A DNA stretch of 40,235 nt from assembly GCA_902781305.1 (NCBI GenBank), contig CACZIV010000010.1, forward strand, positions 1 to 40,235, in the 5' to 3' direction. The stretch comes from Pseudoselenomonas ruminantium (GTDB lineage Bacteria > Bacillota > Negativicutes > Selenomonadales > Selenomonadaceae). A model generated the notes under the pieces. That model was given only the letters and a program-made list of their open reading frames with translations. It did not search any database and was not told where the DNA came from. Below are positions 1-8,359 of the stretch, one piece after another (position 1 is the stretch's first letter; the number at the start of each line of letters is the position of its first letter). Both the position numbers and the translations under genes were made by a program.

Positions 1-15
1 TTCTAATTAAACAAA

Positions 16-38
16 GGAGTGATGGAAAACATCACTCC
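16..38 (-). terminator. Intrinsic terminator after rpsA
   Basis: A perfect 9-bp inverted repeat (GGAGTGATG / CATCACTCC) with a 5-nt loop is followed on the minus strand by TTTGTTTAA. It lies about 30 bases past the rpsA stop and closes the ispH-rpsA unit. Confidence 0.8.
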
Positions 39-70
39 CCTGAGTTTATTCTGTTTATTTAGCGAAGCTA

Positions 71-1135
71 TTAGTTAGCTTTCGTGATGGACAGCGAAAT
101 GCGTTTACGCTTCGTGTCGATGCGCAGAACCTTAACCTTAACTTCATCGCCAACATGAACAGCTTCATCAGCGCGTTCAATGCGCTTTTCAGCCAGTTCA
201 CCCATCGGAATGAGGCCATCGAAGCCCGGTTCGATTTCCATGAAAGCACCGAAGTCCGTCAGTTTGATGATCTTGCCTTCGATGATGTCGCCTTCAGCAT
301 ACTTTTCAGCATTGTCGAGCCAGGGATCACGCATGGTGTCTTTTACAGACAGAGAAATGCGCTTTGCATCCTGGTCAATGCTCTTAACGTATACATCCAG
401 TTCCTGACCAACTTCGAGAACATCAGACGGATGCTTCACGCGGTTCCAAGCCAAGTCAGAGATATGAGCCAGACCATCTACGCCGCCGATGTCAATGAAT
501 GCACCGTAGTCAACGATACGCTTAACCGTACCGCGAACAATGGTATCAGCCTGCAACGTGGAGAATACTTCGTCTTCCTTCTCAGCGCGAACAGCTTCGA
601 GGAGCTTGCGGCGGGAAAGAACCAGACGCTGCTTGTGTACATCGATTTCAATGATTTCGCATTCAACCGTCTGACCAGCATATACGGACAGATCTTTTAC
701 GAAATGCAGTTCCATCTGGGAAGCCGGGATAAAGCCACGGAGACCATTTACGGAAGCTACGAGACCGCCCTTAACTACCTGATTGATGGTAGCCTGTACC
801 GTTTCACCACGTTCCATGATGGCTTCCATTTCCTTCCAAGCAACCATGCGGTCAGCCTTAACCTTGGAGAGGATGCCGCCGTTGTCACCGCCCAAGGAAA
901 CGATGTAAACATCGATCTTGTCGCCAACTTTTACTACGTCCTCAGCGGACTCCGGAGCCGGGTAAGCCAACTCGCGCTTCGGAATAGCAATTTCCTGCTT
1001 GTATCCGATATCAACATAAGCCTCGTCGCGGGAAACCTGGATAACTTCACCGGTTACAACGGTGCGTTCCTCGATATTCGGCATTGCGTTTTCGGCCTCT
1101 GCTAAGAGTTCTTCCATATTCATCTGTTCTGACAC
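71..1135 (-). CDS. rpsA: 30S ribosomal protein S1 (four S1 domains)
   Basis: This 354-aa protein is an array of four S1/OB-fold RNA-binding repeats, at about residues 22-90, 108-176, 194-262 and 279-350. Repeats 3 and 4 show the classic GxVxxxxDYGAFxxI / TDFGAFMEI pattern and end in RISLS. Bacterial S1 proteins of this type hold mRNA at the 30S subunit. In Firmicutes the protein is shorter than the six-repeat E. coli S1 and its role is less certain. The likely start is GTG at 1133-1135, with AAGGAGG about 10 bases upstream; an in-frame ATG lies four codons later. The start overlaps the end of ispH by 16 bases, so the two are probably translationally coupled. Confidence 0.93.
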   Translation of the reverse strand: MSEQMNMEELLAEAENAMPNIEERTVVTGEVIQVSRDEAYVDIGYKQEIAIPKRELAYPAPESAEDVVKVGDKIDVYIVSLGGDNGGILSKVKADRMVAWKEMEAIMERGETVQATINQVVKGGLVASVNGLRGFIPASQMELHFVKDLSVYAGQTVECEIIEIDVHKQRLVLSRRKLLEAVRAEKEDEVFSTLQADTIVRGTVKRIVDYGAFIDIGGVDGLAHISDLAWNRVKHPSDVLEVGQELDVYVKSIDQDAKRISLSVKDTMRDPWLDNAEKYAEGDIIEGKIIKLTDFGAFMEIEPGFDGLIPMGELAEKRIERADEAVHVGDEVKVKVLRIDTKRKRISLSITKAN

Positions 1136-1947
1136 TTTTTATATACCTCCTTGATAATCCAGTCAGGTGTTGAAGCACCCGCTGTAATACCAATTTTTTC
1201 AATTTTATCAAACCACTCGTCCTGCAGTTCCTCCGCAGTTTCGATATGGTAAGTTAAGCATTTTTCTGCACAAATTTGGGCAAGCCTTGTCGTATTTGCG
1301 CTGTTTCTGCCACCGATAACCAACATCATATCAACATTAGCTGCTAAATCAAGCGCCGCCTTCTGCCGTTGATCGGTAGCTGTACAAATGGTTCGCTGTA
1401 TGTGAACATCTCTAGATTTCTCCAGTAAGTGTGTTACAATACTTTTGAATTTGTCGCCGGAAAAAGTTGTCTGACAAACAATACCTAACTTTGCACAGGA
1501 ATCCAAGGCATCGGCCTCTTCCTCTGTCTCAACAACTATTGCCTGTCCTCCCGACCACTCAAAAATACTGTGCACCTCAGGATGTTTCTTCTCACCAATG
1601 ATAACGACTTTGCAACCACTCTCAGCCAATTTTTTTGCCGAAAGCTGGGCTTTTTTTACATGGGGACAAGTCGCATCCACCAATTTCAGGCCACGTCGCT
1701 CTGCTTCTTCATAAACTTTGGGACCCACACCATGAGAACGAATAATCACAGTTCCCTTATCCATCTCTGCTAACGCATCTACCGTGCCAACGCCTTGAGC
1801 TTTCAAGCGTTCCACCACTTGGGGATTATGGATAATCGGCCCTAATGTTGAAGAAGTACCATCCGCGGAAGCATTCTCCTGTGCAATGGTTACAGCCCGT
1901 TTTACGCCGTAACAAAAGCCAAGATAATCTGCTAAAATGACTTCCAT
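1120..1947 (-). CDS. ispH: 4-hydroxy-3-methylbut-2-enyl diphosphate reductase (IspH/LytB)
   Basis: IspH is the last enzyme of the MEP isoprenoid pathway. It reduces HMBPP to IPP and DMAPP with a [4Fe-4S] cluster. At 275 aa it is of normal length. The three cluster cysteines are visible: C12 in GFCYGVKRAV, C94 in DATCPHV and C188 in CTATDQRQ. The substrate-binding SHGVGP and HPEV segments are also present. The start ATG has only a weak GGTGG ribosome site. A promoter lies about 70 bases upstream, and rpsA overlaps its 3' end. In some Clostridia these two genes are fused into one protein; here they stay separate but overlapping. Confidence 0.96.
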   Translation of the reverse strand: MEVILADYLGFCYGVKRAVTIAQENASADGTSSTLGPIIHNPQVVERLKAQGVGTVDALAEMDKGTVIIRSHGVGPKVYEEAERRGLKLVDATCPHVKKAQLSAKKLAESGCKVVIIGEKKHPEVHSIFEWSGGQAIVVETEEEADALDSCAKLGIVCQTTFSGDKFKSIVTHLLEKSRDVHIQRTICTATDQRQKAALDLAANVDMMLVIGGRNSANTTRLAQICAEKCLTYHIETAEELQDEWFDKIEKIGITAGASTPDWIIKEVYKKCQNR

Positions 1948-2017
1948 ACATCAACCACCACGATTTTATTATGCAAAAACAGTTATACTTTCAGCCCGTT
2001 TTCACAATCTAACATAC

Positions 2018-2047
2018 ATAATAGCATAGCAAGCCATTGTTTGGCAA
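2018..2047 (-). promoter_or_regulatory. Sigma-A promoter for ispH-rpsA
   Basis: On the minus strand, TTGCCA (2042-2047) and TATTAT (2018-2023) are separated by 18 bp, about 70 bases before the ispH start. No clear terminator for radA is seen between 2047 and the radA stop at 2093, so some readthrough is possible. Confidence 0.6.
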
Positions 2048-2092
2048 GAAATTTTTTGACTAATTCTTTCAGAACAGGATTTTTTCTTGATT

Positions 2093-3481
2093 TTACCCCC
2101 TTGGCATAGCCAGTTTTAACGCATCACCGATGGTTTCTGCCCCGTAAAGCCTTATTCCTTTAACTTCCTTAGCCAGCTGGCGATAATTTTTCATCGGCAG
2201 GACAACGTGCTCAAAACCTAAGCGTTTGGCTTCGTTGATGCGCACATCGGCCTGACCTACCGCCCGAACCTCACCGGACAGCCCCACTTCGCCGAAAACA
2301 ATTGTCTTGGGACGGATTTGCCGATTGGCAAAACTCGATGCCATAGCCACACAAATACCTAAGTCCGCGGCAGGTTCATCAATTTTTATCCCACCGGCAA
2401 CCTTCACATATACATCACAGGCGCCCACCTGCAGGTGGACGCGCTTTTCGAGCACCGCGAGCAGCAGTTGAATCCGCTTGATATCCACCGAATCAGCTGT
2501 GCGGCGCGGCGGCACATAAGGAGTCGGCGCAACTAATGCCTGCAGTTCCACGAGCAACGGCCTTGTACCTTCTACCGTAGGGATAATCACCGTACCGCTG
2601 TCCCCTTCCCTGTCGGACAGAAACAGTTTGGACGCATCCGGCACATCCACCAGACCGATATCGCGCATTTCAAACAGTCCCAGTTCATTGGTACTGCCGA
2701 AACGATTCTTGACCGCCCGCAGTACACGGTACTCGGCGTTGCGCTCACCTTCAAAGTAGAGTACCGTGTCCACGATATGTTCCAGCACTCGCGGCCCGGC
2801 CAGATTGCCTTCCTTCGTCACATGCCCGATAACAAAGGCGGCAATGCCCTTGCCCTTGGCAATGCGCAGGATATCCACGGCACATTCCCGCACCTGGGAT
2901 ACACTGCCTGGCGCACTCTGCACCTCTGGCTTGAATACGGTCTGAATGGAGTCAATGACCAACAGCTCCGGTTTGGTGTTTTCAATATGGGCTTCAATCG
3001 TTTCCATATTGGTTTCGCTGACCACATAGAGCTTATCGGCAATGGCATTTAACCGATCGCCGCGCATACGCACCTGCCGCGTACTTTCCTCCCCCGTAAC
3101 ATAGAGTACGCTGCGGCCGGCACGCGCCACATCCGCGCAGACCCGCAGGGTCAAACTCGACTTACCCACACCAGGGTCGCCGACAATCAGCACCATCGAG
3201 CCGGGAATAACTCCACCGCCCAAGACTCTGTCGAGTTCCTCCGAACCGGTAGCAAAGCGCGGCAAATCCTCAATAGCCACCTCGCCAATGGGCTGGGGCT
3301 TTTGCGCATCGGAAAGTCCTAAGCGCAAACCGCCACCAGAAGAAGTGCCTCCCGCTTCCGGAGCGACCACTTCTTCCACCATCGTATTCCAGGCCCCGCA
3401 GCCCGGACATTTGCCCAGCCATTTAGGCACTTCATAGCCGCAATCCTGACAGACAAAGACCGTCTTTTTCTTTTTGGCCAA
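2093..3481 (-). CDS. radA: DNA repair protein RadA (Sms)
   Basis: RadA is a RecA-related helicase that drives branch migration in recombination and repair of stalled forks. The 462-aa protein has the family layout: a four-cysteine zinc finger (C11, C14, C25, C28), Walker A GDPGVGKSS at 101-109, the RadA-specific KNRFG motif in the middle, and a Lon-protease-like C-terminal domain from about residue 290. The start is TTG at 3479-3481, preceded by GGAGG with about 8 bases spacing. It is the last gene of the ctsR operon, a placement also known in Bacillus, and follows a 44-codon ORF. Confidence 0.96.
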   Translation of the reverse strand: MAKKKKTVFVCQDCGYEVPKWLGKCPGCGAWNTMVEEVVAPEAGGTSSGGGLRLGLSDAQKPQPIGEVAIEDLPRFATGSEELDRVLGGGVIPGSMVLIVGDPGVGKSSLTLRVCADVARAGRSVLYVTGEESTRQVRMRGDRLNAIADKLYVVSETNMETIEAHIENTKPELLVIDSIQTVFKPEVQSAPGSVSQVRECAVDILRIAKGKGIAAFVIGHVTKEGNLAGPRVLEHIVDTVLYFEGERNAEYRVLRAVKNRFGSTNELGLFEMRDIGLVDVPDASKLFLSDREGDSGTVIIPTVEGTRPLLVELQALVAPTPYVPPRRTADSVDIKRIQLLLAVLEKRVHLQVGACDVYVKVAGGIKIDEPAADLGICVAMASSFANRQIRPKTIVFGEVGLSGEVRAVGQADVRINEAKRLGFEHVVLPMKNYRQLAKEVKGIRLYGAETIGDALKLAMPRG

Positions 3482-3498
3482 AATAATTCCTCCGAATC

Positions 3499-3633
3499 CT
3501 ATCCTCTGCCGAGGATTTTTTTACAAAATCTGATGATATGACGGCCCAGCCAGACAATAGCCCAGAAAAAATTCGTGCCGAAGTTCAAAAGCCGGCTCCC
3601 CAAACCTGAAGGCTGCAGCTGATTTTTAGGCAT
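3499..3633 (-). CDS. Small 44-aa basic hydrophobic protein between clpC and radA
   Basis: The frame begins with ATG at 3631-3633, inside the end of clpC, and stops with TAG at 3499-3501, 17 bases before radA. A GGAG sequence 7 bases upstream, within the last clpC codons, is a good ribosome site, and the 8-base overlap with clpC suggests translational coupling. The peptide has a polar N-terminus ([13 protein letters not shown]), a hydrophobic aromatic stretch near residues 15-29 (FFWAIVWLG) and a basic tail (RHIIRFCKKILGRG). That could be a short membrane-bound or amphipathic helix. I do not recognise a family. It could also be a chance frame, but start signal and position favour a real gene. 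Confidence 0.5.
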   Translation of the reverse strand: MPKNQLQPSGLGSRLLNFGTNFFWAIVWLGRHIIRFCKKILGRG

Positions 3634-6130
3634 TGACCTTCTCCTTTACCGCTTTGGAGCGCACTGCTTTGCGCGGCAGCTTTTTGGTAAATTCCAACTC
3701 CTTGCCATTCTTGCGGATAGCAATAGTATCTCCCGCCTTGAACTTGCCGGCCAGCAGCATTTCCGCGATTTCATCCTCCACAAGCTTTTGAATGGCACGC
3801 TTTAAGGGACGGGCGCCAAATTTGAAATCCGTACCTTCGTCCACGAGTTTTCCACGGGCTGACGGACTGATTTCCAGTTGAATATCCTTTTCCTGCAAGC
3901 GCTTTTTGACATCCTGTAACAAAATATCCACGATTTTCGTCAGTTCCGAACGGCCTAACGGATGGAATACCAGTTGTTCATCCACACGGTTCAAGAACTC
4001 AGGTTTAAACACATGCTTTACTGCATCCAAAACCCGCTTTTCAGCGGCTTTTTCTGCCGCCTGCTGTTCGTCCTTCTCATTCACAGCAAAGCCCATAACC
4101 CCGGTGCTTTGCTTTAAGAGATTGGCTCCGGCATTGGACGTCATGATAATCACGCTGTTGCGGAAGTCCACGGTACGGCCCTGCCCATCGGTCAGGCGGC
4201 CATCATCGAGCACCTGCAGCAGAATATTGAACACATCGGGATGGGCTTTTTCGATTTCATCGAGCAGGATAATGGAATAGGGCTTGCGGCGTACCGCATC
4301 GGTGAGTTGGCCGCCCTCCTGATAGCCCACATAGCCCGGAGGCGCCCCCACCATACGGGAAACCGTATGCTTTTCCATATACTCGGACATATCAAAGCGG
4401 ATAATCGCGTCTTCGGAACCAAAGAGTGCACTCGCCAAGGTCCGGGCAAGTTCGGTCTTACCTACGCCGGTCGGCCCCAAAAACAGGAAGGAACCAATCG
4501 GACGTTTGGGGTCCTTTAAGCCCGAACGCGCCCGGCGGATGGCCTTGGCAATGGCTTTGACCGCTTCGCTTTGACCGATAACCCGCGCGCCCAATATCTT
4601 TTCCAGTTTTAGTAGTTTAGCCGATTCGGATGCGGCCAGCTGGCTTACAGGAATTCCCGTCCACTGGGCAGTTACCGCCGCAATATCCTCAGCCGTCACC
4701 GTAATGTGATTTTTGCCCTTCTTCTCCCAGACCTGCTGTTTATCCGCCAATTCTTCCTTTAGCTGCTGGGATTTATCCCGCAAGCTCGCCGCCCGCTCAT
4801 ATTCCTGGGCAGTGATGGCCGCGTCTTTTTCAATCAACGTCTGATTGAGTTCCTCACGCAGGTTCTGAATGGCTTCCGTAGGTGCCACCTGCCCCATGCG
4901 TACCTTGGAGGCCGCTTCGTCCATCAAATCAATGGCCTTATCCGGCAGGAAACGGTCGGTAATATAGCGGTGGGACAGGCGTACTGCCGCCTGAATGGCC
5001 TCATCTTCAATGGTTGCCCGATGAAATTCCTCGTATTTACTCCGCAGGCCAAACAGAATTTTCTCTGCATCTTCCTCCGTGGGTTCTTCCACCATAATCG
5101 GCTGGAATCTGCGGGACAGCGCTGCATCTTTTTCGAGATACTTCTTGTATTCATCCAGCGTGGTGGCACCGATAATCTGAATCTCGCCCCGTGAGAGTGC
5201 AGGCTTTAAGATATTGGCGGCATCCAAAGAGCCTTCACCGGCGCCCGCGCCAACTAAAGTATGCATTTCATCAATAAAAAGAATGATATTGCCTGCCCGC
5301 TGAATTTCTTCAATCACGCCTTTAAGACGTTCCTCAAATTCACCGCGGTACTTGGCCCCGGCTACCAACGATGCCATCGACAGGGACATAACCACTTTAT
5401 CCTGCAGCATATAGGGCACAGTACCCTCGACAATACGCTGGGCCAGGCCTTCGGCAATCGCCGTCTTGCCCACGCCCGGCTCACCTAAAAGCACCGGATT
5501 ATTCTTCGTGCGGCGGGAGAGAATCTGAATGACCCGCTGAATTTCCGTTTCTCTGCCCACCACGGGGTCCATCTGGGATTCCCGCGCCATTTTATTGAGG
5601 TCGCGGCCGTATTTTTTGAGGAGAGGCGTATTTTCACGCCCATGACGCCCCCGCTTTGGCCCTTCCTCCGGCATTTCGCCATCGGGATGCTGGGCATCAA
5701 TCCGGTCCATGACCTCGTCCTGCAGGGCATCGGGATTAACGCCCATAAGTTCCAATACCTCAACAGCCGCCCCCTCGGTTTCCTCCAGCAGGCTCAGCAG
5801 GATATGCTCCGTGCCGATATAGTTATGCCCCAGACTTTGGGCTTCTTCAAAGGCGCCCTCCATCACCCGCTTGGCGCGCGGGGTGTAATAGGGATTATCC
5901 GAAGGATATTCCGCCTCCTGCGAGGCAATGCGCTTCACCTGGGCTGCCGCCTGTTCAAAGCTCATGCCCAGTGCGCCCATTGCCTTGGCTGCCAGCCCTT
6001 CCCGCTCGTGGAGAAGGCCCAGCAATATATGTTCCGTGCCGATGTAATCCTGAGCCAAATCCCTTGCCATATACTGCGCAAATTCAATGGCCTTGATTGC
6101 ACGGCGCGTAAAGTGATTTCGATAATCCAT
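3626..6130 (-). CDS. clpC: ATP-dependent Clp protease ATP-binding subunit ClpC
   Basis: ClpC is a Hsp100 unfoldase that feeds proteins into ClpP. In Firmicutes it also degrades proteins carrying McsB-made phosphoarginine. The 834-aa protein has two N-terminal Clp repeats (residues 1-145), AAA+ module 1 with Walker A GEPGVGKT at 216-223, a middle domain with a UVR-type coiled segment (about 420-470), and AAA+ module 2 with GPTGVGKTE and a C-terminal D2-small domain. A VMGF sequence in the second module fits the ClpP-docking loop. The start is ATG at 6130 with GGAGG 6 bases upstream, just after the mcsB stop. No clpP gene is in the window. Confidence 0.97.
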   Translation of the reverse strand: MDYRNHFTRRAIKAIEFAQYMARDLAQDYIGTEHILLGLLHEREGLAAKAMGALGMSFEQAAAQVKRIASQEAEYPSDNPYYTPRAKRVMEGAFEEAQSLGHNYIGTEHILLSLLEETEGAAVEVLELMGVNPDALQDEVMDRIDAQHPDGEMPEEGPKRGRHGRENTPLLKKYGRDLNKMARESQMDPVVGRETEIQRVIQILSRRTKNNPVLLGEPGVGKTAIAEGLAQRIVEGTVPYMLQDKVVMSLSMASLVAGAKYRGEFEERLKGVIEEIQRAGNIILFIDEMHTLVGAGAGEGSLDAANILKPALSRGEIQIIGATTLDEYKKYLEKDAALSRRFQPIMVEEPTEEDAEKILFGLRSKYEEFHRATIEDEAIQAAVRLSHRYITDRFLPDKAIDLMDEAASKVRMGQVAPTEAIQNLREELNQTLIEKDAAITAQEYERAASLRDKSQQLKEELADKQQVWEKKGKNHITVTAEDIAAVTAQWTGIPVSQLAASESAKLLKLEKILGARVIGQSEAVKAIAKAIRRARSGLKDPKRPIGSFLFLGPTGVGKTELARTLASALFGSEDAIIRFDMSEYMEKHTVSRMVGAPPGYVGYQEGGQLTDAVRRKPYSIILLDEIEKAHPDVFNILLQVLDDGRLTDGQGRTVDFRNSVIIMTSNAGANLLKQSTGVMGFAVNEKDEQQAAEKAAEKRVLDAVKHVFKPEFLNRVDEQLVFHPLGRSELTKIVDILLQDVKKRLQEKDIQLEISPSARGKLVDEGTDFKFGARPLKRAIQKLVEDEIAEMLLAGKFKAGDTIAIRKNGKELEFTKKLPRKAVRSKAVKEKVNA

Positions 6131-6132
6131 GG

Positions 6133-7212
6133 TTATTCCTCCAGGCTCACCTGATGTTCCTCAATAATGCGCCGCATATGCTGGGCCCGCAATCTGTCGA
6201 TTTCCGCTTTCGAGAGATTTTCATTGGCGGCCAGGTTCTGCAAAAAGCTTGTGCGGCTGGCAAGAAGCATCTGCCCATAACATTCCGGCGCCACACCCCG
6301 GATAAGTTTCAAATCCATGCCCAGACGCAGGCGGGACAATAGTTCCAAAACTTCCTTTTCCGACAGCAGACGGGCATAGGAGAGCGTACCAAAGGCGCGC
6401 CAAACTTCGTCTTCGAGCCGTTCCTTCATGTAAAGGGCCAGCGCCTTCCGCGCCCGGCGTTCATGGGCCACGATTTCCGTAACCGCGCCCCGCAGATTGT
6501 CGATAAGCTCCTGCTCCGAATAGCCAAGCGTCAGCTGATTGGCAATCTGGAACAAACAGCCGGGCTGCTCCTTCTCATCACCAAACAACGGACGCACCGC
6601 GAGTCCCAGCTGCGGGGAAATATTGATGATGTTGCTGACATTGCGGGTAAAGACCAGTCCCGGCAGATGCAATAATACAGCCGCCCTAAGCCCTGTTCCC
6701 AAATTCGTCGGACTCGACGTCAGATAGCCCATCTTTTCATCAAAGGCAATATCCAGCTGTTCTTCCAAAATATCGTCGATGGCAAAGGCTTTCTTTAACG
6801 GTTTAGCCAAATCCAGCCCTGCCGTTATGCACTGAATGCGGATATGGTCGTCCTCGTTGACCATCAGGCTGATATCCTGTTTTTTCGTGAGATATACTGC
6901 CCGATGCTGCGGGCTGCGCATCAACCGATCACTGATTAACTGTTTTTCGCGCAAAACCTCCCGCTGCAGTGGCGAAAGTTTTTCCATCTCCATGACGAGC
7001 ATTGGTTCTTCGGTTACAGCCTGCAGCGCCGGAATTGCCCCTGCGAGCCGTTCTTCCACCTTGCCCAGTTCATGGAGGTCAGCCCGATTCGGGAAGGGAA
7101 TATCGCGCAGATTGCGCGACAGCAAAATCCTGCTGGCCAGTACCACATCATTATCCGCGCCCTCTGGCTGCAGCCAGCTCAGGCGGTTATCCTGCAATAT
7201 TGCTTCACGCAT
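6133..7212 (-). CDS. mcsB: Protein arginine kinase McsB
   Basis: McsB phosphorylates arginine residues of damaged proteins, marking them for ClpCP, and also inactivates CtsR. The 359-aa protein is related to ATP:guanido phosphotransferases. It shows the substrate-binding segment near the N-terminus (VLASRILLSRNLRD), the conserved TSSPTNLGTGLRA signature near residues 190-202, and a C-terminal non-catalytic region. Length is normal. The gene overlaps the end of mcsA by 8 bases and is followed by clpC after 2 bases, as in the classic ctsR-mcsA-mcsB-clpC operon. Confidence 0.96.
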   Translation of the reverse strand: MREAILQDNRLSWLQPEGADNDVVLASRILLSRNLRDIPFPNRADLHELGKVEERLAGAIPALQAVTEEPMLVMEMEKLSPLQREVLREKQLISDRLMRSPQHRAVYLTKKQDISLMVNEDDHIRIQCITAGLDLAKPLKKAFAIDDILEEQLDIAFDEKMGYLTSSPTNLGTGLRAAVLLHLPGLVFTRNVSNIINISPQLGLAVRPLFGDEKEQPGCLFQIANQLTLGYSEQELIDNLRGAVTEIVAHERRARKALALYMKERLEDEVWRAFGTLSYARLLSEKEVLELLSRLRLGMDLKLIRGVAPECYGQMLLASRTSFLQNLAANENLSKAEIDRLRAQHMRRIIEEHQVSLEE

Positions 7213-7762
7213 TTTCCCTGCCCCCTTCCTTGGCGGCCAGTTCCTGTTTCATGGCCCGTATCTTATCGCGCAGTTCAGCAGCCTTTTCGTATTCTTCCTG
7301 TTCCACACAGGCCTTTAACTGCTGCTGCAGCAAGCTGATATTCTGTTTCAGCTCCAAAGTGCCGCCGCTGCGATGCGGAATTTTGCCCCGATGCACGCTC
7401 GAACCATGAATTCTGCGCAAAATCGGCTCCAACTGCTGACGGAACGTCGCATAGCAGGCAGCACAGCCGATTTTACCCGTCTGGCTGAAATCCTGATAGC
7501 TCATACCACAACGCGGGCAGACCAATTCGCCTGCCACATTCGTGCCTCGATTTTCTTCTGTTGGTACATTGTTGGCACTATTGAAGATGCCCCGCAGAAA
7601 ATCATCTACCGAAACATGACGTTTATCCTGCTGCGGTACACCGGCAAATTCACTGTAACCTGCCGCACAGGACTCACATAAATTCTTTTCCACCCGGCCG
7701 TCAGGGCCAATCTGGGTAATATGGACTACCGCTTCATGGCGGCCGCAATCATCACATAACAT
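7205..7762 (-). CDS. mcsA: McsA, zinc-binding activator of McsB
   Basis: McsA binds and activates the arginine kinase McsB. The 185-aa protein has four CxxC motifs: CDDCG at the N-terminus, then CESC, CPRC and CAAC. A UVR (UvrB/C-like) coiled motif fills the last 45 residues, with the family pattern of paired Lys/Glu (EEYEKAAELRDKIR). These are the usual McsA features. It lies 16 bases after ctsR and overlaps mcsB, so the three are almost certainly co-transcribed. Confidence 0.94.
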   Translation of the reverse strand: MLCDDCGRHEAVVHITQIGPDGRVEKNLCESCAAGYSEFAGVPQQDKRHVSVDDFLRGIFNSANNVPTEENRGTNVAGELVCPRCGMSYQDFSQTGKIGCAACYATFRQQLEPILRRIHGSSVHRGKIPHRSGGTLELKQNISLLQQQLKACVEQEEYEKAAELRDKIRAMKQELAAKEGGRENA

Positions 7763-7778
7763 ACATATCCCTCTTTCC

Positions 7779-8231
7779 TTACGAGAAGTTTTCCAAGGTC
7801 AGCAGCATGGTCTTAAGCATCCGCACTCGTTCTTTGTCCGTAATGCTCTCCGACTGGAAGATGGACACGACAAACTGCATCATTAGGGACGCTTCCCGTC
7901 CCGTTATCATCTCATGCTGCAGGAGATATTTAATCATGGACTGCACAACCGGCAGTTCCGTATCCGTTTTAATCGCCGCGAGCATATCCTCATAGACCAT
8001 GTTCTTGACCGGCACCTGCACAATGCGGATAAAGCCGCCCAAGCCGCGCCGCGACTCCACCACAAACCCCTTGTCCTGGGTAAAGCGGGTGGACAGCACA
8101 TAACTAATCTGGGACGGCGCACAGGAAATCTCGTCGGCGATATCCGTACGTCTAAGCTCCACCTTGCCGTCCTGCTGCGTCGCCAGCTGCCGCAGGATAT
8201 AGGCTTCAATCAAATCGGCAATATTGCTCAT
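7779..8231 (-). CDS. ctsR: Transcriptional repressor CtsR
   Basis: CtsR represses the class III heat-shock genes by binding heptad repeats in their promoters, including its own. The N-terminal part (SNIADLIEAYILRQL) and the winged-helix segment with SQISYVLSTRFTQDKG and the glycine-rich wing ESRRGLGGFIRI match the family. The chosen ATG (8229-8231) gives 150 aa and has GAGG 8 bases upstream. A GTG eight codons earlier is possible, but the extra residues are not typical. It heads the operon, right behind a promoter that carries CtsR-like boxes. Confidence 0.95.
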   Translation of the reverse strand: MSNIADLIEAYILRQLATQQDGKVELRRTDIADEISCAPSQISYVLSTRFTQDKGFVVESRRGLGGFIRIVQVPVKNMVYEDMLAAIKTDTELPVVQSMIKYLLQHEMITGREASLMMQFVVSIFQSESITDKERVRMLKTMLLTLENFS

Positions 8232-8256
8232 TTCATCACCCTCTATATTAATCACA

Positions 8257-8308
8257 ATTGACCATTTGACTTTTATTCTATTATATTTGTTTTTTTGACT
8301 TTTGGCAA
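8257..8308 (-). promoter_or_regulatory. ctsR operon promoter with CtsR-like heptads
   Basis: A strong sigma-A promoter reads TTGCCA (8303-8308), 17 bp, TATAAT (8280-8285). Three heptads resembling the CtsR half-box (A/G)GTCAAA overlap it: AGTCAAA at 8294-8300 inside the spacer, AGTCAAA at 8265-8271 and GGTCAAT at 8257-8263. The last two are direct repeats one base apart, not the usual three. Autoregulation by CtsR is inferred. Confidence 0.75.
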
Positions 8309-8316
8309 GAAAAAAA

Positions 8317-8341
8317 CTGACCAGTCAATTTGACTGGTCAG
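8317..8341 (-). terminator. Intrinsic terminator after the zinc-binding lipoprotein gene
   Basis: A perfect 11-bp inverted repeat (CTGACCAGTCA / TGACTGGTCAG) with a 3-nt loop is followed on the minus strand by seven T, 18 bases past the stop of the upstream gene. Confidence 0.9.
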
Positions 8342-8359
8342 TCCACAGCGACGCTAAAA

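Noticed and set aside
155-1105. Long plus-strand open frame (316 codons) opposite rpsA
   Set aside because: It is the antisense of a clear S1 protein, has no ribosome site and shows no family features.
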